From positions 186,001 through 250,000 of the forward strand of contig CANNZV010000273.1 in assembly GCA_947561585.1 (NCBI GenBank): a stretch of DNA of 64,000 nt, in the 5' to 3' direction. Below, in pieces: positions 10,801 through 22,800 of the stretch. Both the position numbers and the translations under genes were made by a program. Source of the DNA: Caprella mutica (lineage: Eukaryota > Arthropoda > Malacostraca > Amphipoda > Caprellidae). The notes below the pieces were generated by a model. That model saw only the letters and a list, made by a program, of their open reading frames with translations, did not search any database and was not told the origin of the DNA. The first letter of the stretch is position 1; each line of letters begins with the position of its first letter.

Positions 10801-13800
10801 TCAAAATGTTCAATTATATAGTTTTTCATATATGATCGTATATGTGGAACTGTCCGATAACTCTGAACTAACCCTAGTAAGATCATTAAAACCTCTTTTA
10901 TCTTTTTATTTCAGTTATTCCCGGCCCAGTGGAAAATTTACGCGTTACTGAGATATCAAGTGATGACGTCACTCTATCCTATGACGTCAATTATAAATAC
11001 GCACTTTTTGAACCTGGACTGAAAATACGAGTGAGAACGATTTCTTCGACGGGATCTGTTACAAGTAGAACGATTACAAGTAGAGTGAGTGAAGGTAGAA
11101 CAATTACAAGTAGAGTGAGTGAAGGTAGAACGATTACAAGTAGAGTGAGTGAAGGTAGAACAATTACAAGTAGAGTGAGTGAAGGTAGAACAATTACAAG
11201 TAGAGTGAGTGAAGGTAGAACGATTACAAGTAGAGTGAGTGAAGGTAGAACGATTACAAGTAGAGTGAGTGAAGGTAGAACAATTACAAGTAGAGTGAGT
11301 GAAGGTAGAACAATTACAAGTAGAGTGAGTGAAGGTAGAACGATTACAAGTAGAGTGAGTGAAGGTAGAACAATTACAAGTAGAGTGAGTGAAGGTAGAA
11401 CAATTACAAGTAGACTGAGTGAAGGTAGAACGATTACAAGTAGAGTGAGTGAAGGTAGAACAATTACAAGTAGAGTGAGTGAAGGTAGAACAATTACAAG
11501 TAGAGCGAGTAAAGGTAGAACGATTACAAGTAGAGTGAGTGAAGGTAGAACAATTACAAGTAGAGTGAGTGAAGGTAGAACAATTACAAGTAGACTGAGT
11601 GAAGGTAGAACGATTACAAGTAGAGTGAGTGAAGGTAGAACAATTACAAGTAGAGTGAGTGAAGGTAGAACAATTACAAGTAGAGTGAGTGAAGGTAGAA
11701 CGATTACAAGTAGAGTGAGTGAAGGTAGAACAATTACAAGTAGAGTGAGTGAAGGTAGAACAATTACAAGTAGAGCGAGTAAAGGTAGAACGATTACAAG
11801 TAGAGTGAGTGAAGGTAGAACAATTACAAGTAGAGTGAGTGAAGGTAGAACAATTACAAGTAGAGCGAGTAAAGGTAGAACGATTACAAGTAGAGTGAGT
11901 GAAGGTAGAACAATTACAAGTAGAGTGAGTGAAGGTAGAATAATTACAAGTAGAGTGAGTGAAGGTGGAACAATTACAAGTAGAGTGAGTGAAGGTAGAA
12001 CAATTACAAGTAGAGCGAGTAAAGGTAGAACAATTACAAGTAGAGTGAGTTTAAATCTTTTCAAGTACAGGGGTTCCAGCATTACTAGACTTGAATTAGA
12101 TTATAGTGAAAGGCGAAAACTTTTAATCTTAGGAAAAAGAAAGAAAAAAGAAATAGATTTTTTTAATTGTTTATTTTAATGAACTATTCTGCAGAAATTC
12201 GTTTCCAGATTCAGTGATGATGAGTGAAATGTGCCTGATTTGTCACCCCTTTTTTTTCTGTGGCAATGTAAATATTATTGTGTATCGAAATATAATTTAA
12301 ACATATAAGATACCAAGGAAAGATGTGCAATAGCAACTTAAGCATTACTAAGGGCTATACAGAACATTATCGAGAGAATATGGAATGAATTATGTTTCAA
12401 TGAATACATGGAGATCATCATAAGAAATAATATATAAGTAAAAGTTAATGAATTTACTCTCCTTTTTCCGATGATGTATTTGTTCCTTTCCTTCGTGTAA
12501 AACTTAAAGAGTTATACTAGTTTCTTTAAAGGGCCGTACACACATAGGGTTTTTTAAGTCTTTCCACCAGACTTTTTGCTAAGCTCCTCCCACTTTACCT
12601 GCAGGTATCATGGATACCAACTGAAATAAATAACAATTTTATCGTTTTTTCTTATATTCTCGTGGAAAAGTAGGAGGAGCTTAGCAAAGAGTCTGGTGGA
12701 AAGACTTAAAAAACCCTACGTGTGTACGGCCCTTTAGGTATAATAATGCTGGGACACCCTGTGCAATTCACATTCATTTACCGCACGTGCTTATATTTTT
12801 GACTCTTTATAATTACTAACTTCGCTATTTTCTCCAGATGTTCTCTACAAAAAGTTCCCAGAATGTAACTATTAGCTTGCCCTACCCCCACACGATGTAC
12901 GTCCTCATTGTGGATCTGAAGCCTGCCACAGAAGGGGCGGAGTCTTGGTCCGCACCTAAACACATTCGAATTGTGTCCGAAAGCTCTGTGCCTGAAGCCA
13001 GACCAGCAGTTAATAAAGGAGCTTTCTATGAAGTTTGTACATAGTATTTATTATGACTTGCTAGGTGGAGGAAGGGACTAAACCATTCTTTTTAAATTGT
13101 TCAGAAGCAGCATCCAAGTTTTAGATAAAGAAAAATTATGTTTACTGAGATATAACGGTATAAAATTCTGATGGATTATTGAAATTACTCTTTATTTGCA
13201 ATAAAAAATTTCATTTTCAACTTTCATGTTCTTGACCTTTCCTCCACCGGACGCGTTATATATCTTTATATGCCATAGGTCAATTAATCTATATATTCAT
13301 AAGACTGTGGGATATACGATTAGACAAATAATGCCACCATTCACTGCTCATAGCAATAGGTGGTTTGTAAATTAAATTCCTCTATTAAATCATGAGAAAT
13401 AAAATTATAGAGTATGAAATCTGAATTTTACGTTTAATGGTTGTTTTCAACTTTCAAATATTGGTTAGGCGTCAATGTAAATAATGTGCAAAAGCATGGG
13501 AAAGTTATATATTTAAAAGTTTTAAATCTTAGGAAACGTTGCAGTAATCAGACACTCACAATACTCGAAAAATGGACCTTAACATGATTTTCATGAACTA
13601 ATCCGACCTTTAGAAATTTCTAATAGACCTATCATGGCCTGGGCTAACACCCACTTTCCTACTACTGCGACCCTAATTGTCAGAAAAGTAAATTTCTCAG
13701 ACTAAATTTTATTTGCAAATTGCTCTGAAATGATAAACAAGACAGTGAAGAGGTAACATTCAATTAATGATATATCTTTCTATTATTGAACTATTTCAAA

Positions 13801-16800
13801 TATACCGACTGTCTAATTATACTAGGGTTGTGACAATATGCGTTTAAAATCATAGATCTTAAGAATATCATAGACGAAACGAAATGAAATGGTATCAAAT
13901 ACTATATACCCCTGTTTTAGAACGATTCAATACTCTTTAATTCAATCCGTCTATAATATTATCAGGATCTATGATTTTAAACGCATATTGTCACAACCCT
14001 ACTAATCACTCTCAATAACTCATCAGGTTAGCACTGAAAGAGGGTCAAAGGTTCGCTCAGTGAGGGTGTACTGGTCCCCTGTACCAAAGCACCACCAAAA
14101 TGGTCCATCTTTTCGTTACCTAGTTTGGGTCTTTGACCATACGGACACCAAGATGTGAGTTTTAGGACACATTACCAATTGAATGATACCAATTTTATGG
14201 GTGAAATATTTATTTAACCGTTAAGGGCCGTACACACGCAGGGTTTTTTAAGTTTTTCCACCAGACTTCTTTGCTAAGCTCCTCCTACTTTTTCCACGAG
14301 AATACAAGAAAAACTATAAAATTGTTATTTATTTTAGTAGGTATCCATGATACCTGCTGGTATCATGGATACCAACTGAAATACATAATAAATATAATGT
14401 TGTTTCTTTATTCTCGTGGAAAGAGTAGGAGGAGCTTAGCAAAAAGTCTTGTGGAAAAACTTAAAAAAACCATGCCCTTTACTGAACAAATGAGAATTTA
14501 GAAAACTATGTTCTAAATTATCACTCACTGTTTCTAAATTTCACATTACAGGTTGAATATTCCGTATAATATTCATGCTATTCATGTAATTTCAATATAA
14601 TATTTTTTTTCAGAATTGATATCAAGACTGAATTAACATCCACACTCCTGACTGGTTTGAACTCAACTGAAACTTACAGGTAGAAAAATTACACTTCTGA
14701 AATAACTGAAACAATACGATTCTATACAATAAATTTTATTAATATAATTGTATACTACCTACTACTACAGTAGACTCTTCTGTAGTGGATCACTCTATAG
14801 TAAATGTAGAGTCCTGAGTAAAAGAATTACCTCGTATAGTGAACAAATTCTCTTCAGTCTGTCATGAATTAGTTTTCTAAAACTAATGGCCACTTCATGG
14901 CAGACCAAAGGAAACTTGTTCACTATACGGGGTAGTTCTCTTACTCAGGACTCTACATTCACTATAGAGGAGTTCTACTGTGCTAATTTTCCGACCATTT
15001 ATTTTTCAGTGCCAATACATAGCAGTCTAATTACTCGTACGTTCAACTGTTTCCTATCATCCAATCAGGGTTGTGATTCGCTGTGCCAATTCTGTCGGTG
15101 TGAGCCAATCAGAGAGCGAGATTCTACTCCCTGGTGATGACGTCATAGTCAACCCGCCAGTGTTGCCAGTAGCGTTACTTTTCAATGAAGAAGTACTGCC
15201 TTACTACTGGCTGAGGTACTGCAGCATTACTTACTTACTTAACTTTTCCTATTCTATAGGAAATTAATTTAAATGATAGTTATCTTGGAATTCAGTAGGT
15301 ATCTTAATACAGAAACTAGTAACGTTTTTCAGAAACTGAAAATCTTGGGCCAAAATGACACAAAATTAGCATTTTCCTCGTGAAAAGTAAACCAAGGGTT
15401 AGGTTAGGTTAAGGGCCGTACACACGTAGGGTTTTTTAAGTCTTTCCACCAGACTTTTTGATTCACCTGCAGGTATCATGGATACCAACTAAAATAAATA
15501 ATAATTATATCGTTTTTTCTTATATTCTCGTGGAAAAAGTAGGAGGAGCTTAGCAAAAAGTCTGGTGGAAAGACTTAAAAAACCCTACGTGTGTACGGCC
15601 CTTTAGTCACAATACGTGGTTTAAATAATCTACATACACTATAATAGGAGAACAGTTCGATTGTCTATCAGTCCGAAGTCTTTGATAACTATAAAAGAAA
15701 AACTAATCACACTACTATTACTAATATAAAAAAATCATAGATTTAGCTTTTGAGAGTAGGAAATCATTTTGTATGAATATGTTTTGATAATTCGTACTTA
15801 TACATTCACCTATAATCTTAAACCCATTCTATTAATTAATTTACCAATGAATAAACTTATAGTATTTCTAATCTCTTTTTCACAATTAAAGTATTCACTG
15901 ATCATATCAGACATGCAAGAATTTCCTTCTCGCTCAACTATAATGCTGACATGGCACTATTAAATGAATTAATTACTTATTTGAATTATCTGCCTCTCTT
16001 TGCTTTATTTCAGATGGTACCCACTAAGTAACTTCACTGGCAGTAACTACAGAGTTCATTACTGTAGACCCAATCCTGTGGTCGAGTCCTTGTCTGATCC
16101 TTGTGAAGTAAGTCCATACTTATATTTGCTTGGTAGGTAGGTAGTGAATATATGTTTTGAAATATATTAAAATCTATATTGAAAAAGTAAGGCTACATGG
16201 CATACAATAATAAATGCAGTGGATATATAGTGAATACCCTGTATAGTTAATGATATCAGAATTTCCTACTTATCCAAATGTGATAAATTAAAGGATGTAA
16301 TAAAAATAGACTATGTGATTGTTACCTATAATTCATTTAATTAAAACTTAATCAATAAATTGCCTCATATAGAATCAAACCACAAAACTATAGCACAGTA
16401 AAAAGTATATATAGTACCTACATGATAATTAAGTGAATAAAAATGTTTATTTATCTCAAAGCAATTTTTAATGTTTTAGGAAATGCGACTATTTTTTCTT
16501 ATCATTCAGTTAACCTCATGAAATTTGATAAGATATTTTGTTTTCTATATACTAATGAATACAGTTCAATTCAATACACTACAATGTACGTTTAACTTCG
16601 AGTTCCTAATTTTAAATTTAAAAAAAGAACGTACGCCGTTTGTATTGAATGTTAGCTAGGTAGGTATAATTAAATAATATTAAATATTCGGGAGATGGAC
16701 TTCAAATAGGACAGTTTTATAATATTATATATATACCAACTTTTTTTTCCTGGAACCTGAAGAGGAAATTAAGTTTAATTTTGTAGTTACTATTTTTTTA

Positions 16801-19800
16801 ATCATACAAACAAATGTAACCATTCATCCCTTTGATTATATAATAAAAATTCTGACGATGCAATTAAAATATCCGATGTTTTGCCATTGCAAGTTTGTAT
16901 CTTCTCCGCAGGGGCCCCTGTACCATATCCCGTTTGGGGGGAGGACAAACGTCACTATAGCCAGAGATGAGCTGAATGGAGTGGATGGGGAGGAGAGTGA
17001 TGGAGGTGGAGATGGAGGGGGAAATGGAGGGGGGCATTATATCTTCGCTGTATCTGAAGAAACTGAAGGTGAGACATGTATATATGGATAGTAATCTCTA
17101 GGGTAGTGACAATATGCTTTTAAAATCATAGATGGTATCCTCTTCTATATATCGCTGGTTTAGAACGATTCTATACTCTTTAATTCTCGTCATCTATAAT
17201 ATTATCGGGATCTATGATTTTTATAATCACATTGCAATAATCCCTAATAATCACATTGCAATAATCCCTAATAATGACATTGCAATAATCCCTAATAATC
17301 ACATTGCAATAATCCCTAATAATCACATTGCAATAATCCCTAATAATGACATTGCAATAATCCCTAATAATCACATTGCAATAATCCCTAATAATGACAT
17401 TGCAATAATCCCTAATAATCACATTGCAATAATCCCTAATAATGACATTGCAATAATCCCTAATAATGACATTGCAATAATCCCTAATAATCACATTGCA
17501 ATAATCCCTAATAATCACATTGCAATAATCCCTAATAATGACATTGCAATAATCCCTAATAATCACATTGCAATAATCCCTAATAATGACATTGCAATAA
17601 TCCCTAATAATGACATTGCAATAATCCCTAATAATCACATTGCAATAATCCCTAATAATCACATTGCAATAATCCCTAATAATGACATTGCAATAATCCC
17701 TAATAATCACATTGCAATAATCCCTAATAATGACATTGCAATAATCCCTAATAATGACATTGCAATAATCCCTAATAATGACATTGCATGTAGTTTCTGC
17801 AATGGATGCCTACGAGTTACTTTTCGTTACTATTTTGAACACTGCGCATGCGCAAGCCTACCTGATTTTAATACTGAAATAAGTCAATGATGACAACTTT
17901 CTTAGATTTGTATTTTGTACCCCACATGTAAAGTAATGTTAGTTGACCACTTCTAGTTTGGAATTGGAACCATAATGAGCAAGAATCCATTCTAGGCAAG
18001 AAGGATTTATTCCTGGAATATTAAGGGAATACCCTAGAAATAAATCATTCTTGTCTGAGATACGGTTTACCAACACTTAAGCCCCTATGAACAGTAACCA
18101 TATAACTTAAGTGAATTGATTAATTTTAACAACCACTCTCAAACCCGTCCCCTCAGCATTTTGTACTCAGATAAAAGTATGAGTCAATTTATTCATGAAA
18201 TGGTACAATTAATGCAATATCAATAGATTAATATTACTTATCAAAACTACTGATATATTATTAGGTATTAATAGAAGATGTGCTTTGTTGAAACTTAATT
18301 TAATATCAATCTGTAATAACTGTTAATTCTGTTATTTAATTTATAAATCTATTTTATGTATGAACTCAATTCACAGTCCAATAAAACTCATTACAACTTT
18401 TATACCTACCTAAGTAATGTTTGTTAATTTTTTTTCCAGATGTTTCCACTGGTCTGTCCTGGTCACAGTGTCACGAGACGCACATACCGACTACGGAAGA
18501 TGTCTCGGCTACAGTCCTCATCACTGTATCTGAGAGGTAAGACAACAGTTAGTTCTAAGAGGGTTTACGTTCCAAATTATCGGACAGTTCCACATCTTCG
18601 AACTTATAAGGAAAAATATAGAATTATAATTTTAATCTTTTTTATTATATGTTTATTATTTCTTGAACTTTGCACTTATTACATGGTTTCAAATAAATCA
18701 TTAAAGGGGCAGTTCAGTCAAAATCAAACTATCGCCAAATTGGTCCTAAATCGATTTAGTATATTTATTTATGTAATATTAGAATATTCGTTGATTTTAG
18801 AAATGTTTATATAAAAAGTATATTGTAAATTAGTGGCGCCATCTGTGGACTGCGATGGACCGCGTAACTAATCATTAATTGTAGTACGTAAACAAAATGA
18901 TAAACAGTCCCAGACATGAATCGGTTATTAACTTATGAAAATGGTGAAAAGAATTTGTGAAATTGAAAACTGTCCTTCGAGTCAATCAGATTTAGTTTTG
19001 AAAAGAAAACCATCTCTTCATAAATCAGCAGTTAATACTGTTGATAGAAAAATTGTTCACATGTTATCAGCTGTAAAATGTAAACAAATAGTACAGAGTG
19101 GTGGCGCCATCTGCAGGAGGACGCAGGAAATAAATCGAATTTATAAAATATGATATATATCGCTTATTATATTTTTTTCAACCGTTTAATTCTACAAGAA
19201 TGCTTTATTCTTACTAAGAGATCGTTCAACATTATTATTATGAAAAAACAAAAATTGACTGAACTGCCCCTTTAAGCCAAAATTCTCTTTCTTTTTCTTT
19301 CCATCAGACGTAGCTTCTCAGTAGTGGTGGACATTGCCCCTAACTGCCATCAGAGGGCATCAGTGGTTGTTGACATGGAACTTAGAGTTTGTCTACTGGA
19401 GAAGATCTGCAATGGTGGGTGGGGACAGGAATATGAATATAATGATATAAGGACTGATGTACAAGGGAATGATTTTTCTATTATTAGTTCAATACAAATA
19501 AATATCAAAATTTATTTCCGTGTTTCATAATTTTCCAATATATGGAAATGATGTTTTTTGTACATGTATTATTTATAGGTACATATAAGCATGCTTTATT
19601 TTATATGTAAATATGTTTTTTTCTACATATATACATTATACATTCATACAAAATGAAATACAAAGATTGTATCTTTTAGATTTTTCACTATTTCTTAAGA
19701 GAATTTTTTTCTTTATGTAGAAATCTCTACCAATAAGTTTCGTTCTTTTTTAGATTGGGTACATGTCCCCCATTGGGTTTCCACCCACGAAATCCACCAT

Positions 19801-22800
19801 CTCGAAAGTTCCAGTAATTATTCCTTATACAGAAGGTGAGACGAAACTATTTAAACTATTACCTAGAAACTATTTATATGTATATATATCAAACTATTAA
19901 CAATTTATATATTAAAATATTAACTATAATTAAGCTATTTATTTTATTTAATTAACTATTTAATATTGATATTAATTTATTAATTTGAAGAAATGGAAAA
20001 GGTATATGAATATATTTTATAATAAAAAATCACACTTTTTCACTTAATTTGTTTTGATGTTAGAGTAATATTGATAATTAAATTCAAACTTTATAATCGC
20101 TTATTTAATTTTTCAAAATTTGAAAGAAACATTTTCATGGAAAACAACCATCATTTGTTGTTAATGTACGCAAAGAATAACTAAACAACCATCATTTGTT
20201 GTTATTGTACGTGAAGAATAACTAAACAACCATCATTTGTTGTTTATAATGTACAATAGTGAAGTGTCATTTAATTATAATAATAATAACTTTAGATACA
20301 TTAACCACGCTTCCTGTTCATTTTTTATCTATTTATACACTAATATATATCTCTCTCGGAAAGACACACATAATATCCTTTATAGATAGAACTCCTCTAT
20401 AGTGAACTACTACTAGGTCACTATATAGACTCGTAAAACTTGCTTCATTATAGAGGAGTCAAGAGATGCATAGAAAACTAGACTTTTTATGGCAGACTAC
20501 ACAAAATATGTTCACTATACAGTGTACTTCATTACTTAGGACTCTACTAATTGTTGTCTGCTATTTTCCGGCAGGATGTGGTTTGCTGACGGCTCTTATG
20601 TCACTGATGACGCAATTTACTTCACCACTCTTACGGAAGGTATTAAATAATTTATGTAGATTATAGAATTTTTAGAAATATATAACACATTTAATTTCTA
20701 TTATAATTATTTAACTGATTCATAATTTGATATAATGGTAGAAATTAAAAAATATTTTACAAAGTGTTATGAAAATGTTTTATTTTAAAAAATCTTGATT
20801 TTAACTTTATATTACTTGATTTAAATGGTTAAAGATGATCAATTAATTCAAACCTATTTCAATAAATCAAATTTTGAATAAAACAATAAAAATGATTAAC
20901 TGATTTAGGATAAGTAACGAATTATTGGTTTATTCCACACTTCGGTCATAATGCTAATAATGAAATAATTATTATGTAGTTTTTTTCTTTTATGACCGAA
21001 GTGTGGAATAGACCAATAATTCGTAACTTACCCTCTTGATCATTACTTCACTATAATTGATAGTAACTATAACCCCCTGTATAACCCACCCATCCTCCTG
21101 ACAGAAGTAGCCTGGTGGACTATAGCTCTAGCGTCAGTCCTGTCAGTGTCAGTTATACTCCTGACAGTAACCTGTTTTCTGTCAACTGTCAGGTGAGGCC
21201 TGGGAAATAAAGATATTAATTAGAAATTAAACTTTTTGAGATTTTTATATTTCTTCAAAAGATACAAGAAGAATCAATTAACTCGCAGAAAAGGAATTAA
21301 ATATTCATTACATTTAAAATAACCATAAATTACACACTTTTTAATGAAAGAAAGAGATATAAATGTTAAATTATATATATTATACGATCGAAAATGTAGA
21401 ACTGGTCGATAACCCAGAACTTACCCTACCCTATTTCTATTTCAGATTGGTGACTAAGTTAAAGAAGGATTCCACGCACCCCATCAACGAGCCAGACCTT
21501 TCCACCAACCTATACTCCGTAAGCCTTTCTTTGAGCAGTTAGGGTTGTGACAATATGCTTCTAAAATCATAGATCCTGAAAATATTGTAGATATAGAGAC
21601 TTGAATAGCAGCGAATTGTTCTACACCAGCGGTGTATAGTATTCGATACCATTTCATTTCGTCTATGATATTCTTAAGATCTATGATTTTAAAAGCATAT
21701 TGTCAAAACCCTAGTTTTGATACAAAGTAGAGAAACTTCAGTTAGGTTTCTGAAATAAAATATTTGAGGTGATTAGGCTACTAATATAGATTTCCTAATC
21801 TAACTGAAAATTTTAGGTACTTTAAATCAATTTATGTCTTAATTCAGCAGAAGCAGCAAAAATCACATGGACACCATCGTCAACTAAGCCTAGAAAACAG
21901 ATCTTTGAAGAGCCAGTACAACTTCATGTCTTCTGAAGTAGAAAGGGAATTGCTTGTTCCGAACAGCACTCCGTACGCTGCCATAGCCATACCTTATGAA
22001 GACAGCCATTCAAATGATGAAACTGCTGATGCTGTGAAAAAGTGTTATCCTGATATCAATTTTAGAGACACTAAGCCCACAACAGAAGTCTTACCGAACT
22101 ATATAGCAATTGAGAATAAAGATGGCGACTACAAGAAAGATGAACATATTCCAATTCGATCTGATACACTCACTACCTATTCTTCCGAACCTTATGTAGC
22201 CATTAAGTTTGGTGCGGATCATTTCGATAAAAGTCAAGTCAAGGATTCAGTTAATGTAGATTCACCAGATAGTGCACATTATGTGTGTGTAAGCAACAGA
22301 ATTTTACAGCAAGGATCGGGTCATTCAGGACTATATTCTTCAAATCAAGAAATTAAAAGTTTCTTACAGAAAACACAAACGAGTTCCACTCGTGGTTATG
22401 TGTCAGCTTTTTCACCATTTGGAGTTGGGAATAACGTTAAGATAGAGGAAAAGCCAATTAAAATCTATAGTACGCAGCAGAAAGAATCTAATTATATCCC
22501 TAACTATGTTTTGAGTGGAAGTAATGCTTTAGATCATAGATTGGGTACCGGTCTTCCAAATCATATTATCAACGTAAACATTACAAATGATTGTATTTCA
22601 AAAGGCTATGTACCTAACTCTATCAACGTGTCTACAGTAAGTAAACCTAACATACAGTTCATAGATACTAGTTTTTCTTTGTCAAATTTTGATAGTGAAT
22701 TATCAAAATCTAATTACACTATCAGTGATCTGCATCATAACTTAGAAGAGTTAGATTTCGATGAGATGATTCGTGATGAAGTTAAACTAGACAACCTTAC

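Noticed and set aside
10929..12179. 416-codon frame with a ten-residue repeat
   Set aside because: Its first part is exon 8; the rest is the intronic 30-bp array. Exon 9 joins exon 8 in phase and completes the domain. Kept only as a finding about possible cryptic splicing.
15398..15412. ggttaggttagg as an interstitial arthropod telomere repeat
   Set aside because: Only two to three TTAGG-like units; too short to use as evidence of lineage or telomere origin.
17132..17890. 252-codon frame over the 24-bp array, and the opposite-strand frame
   Set aside because: An artefact of a period divisible by three; it lies in an intron inside a MITE remnant.
18935..19153. 72-codon frame starting MKMVKRICEIENC
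   Set aside because: It lies inside the piggyBac-like MITE; two Cys near the start recall a THAP-type beginning, but the rest does not fit and no transposase follows.
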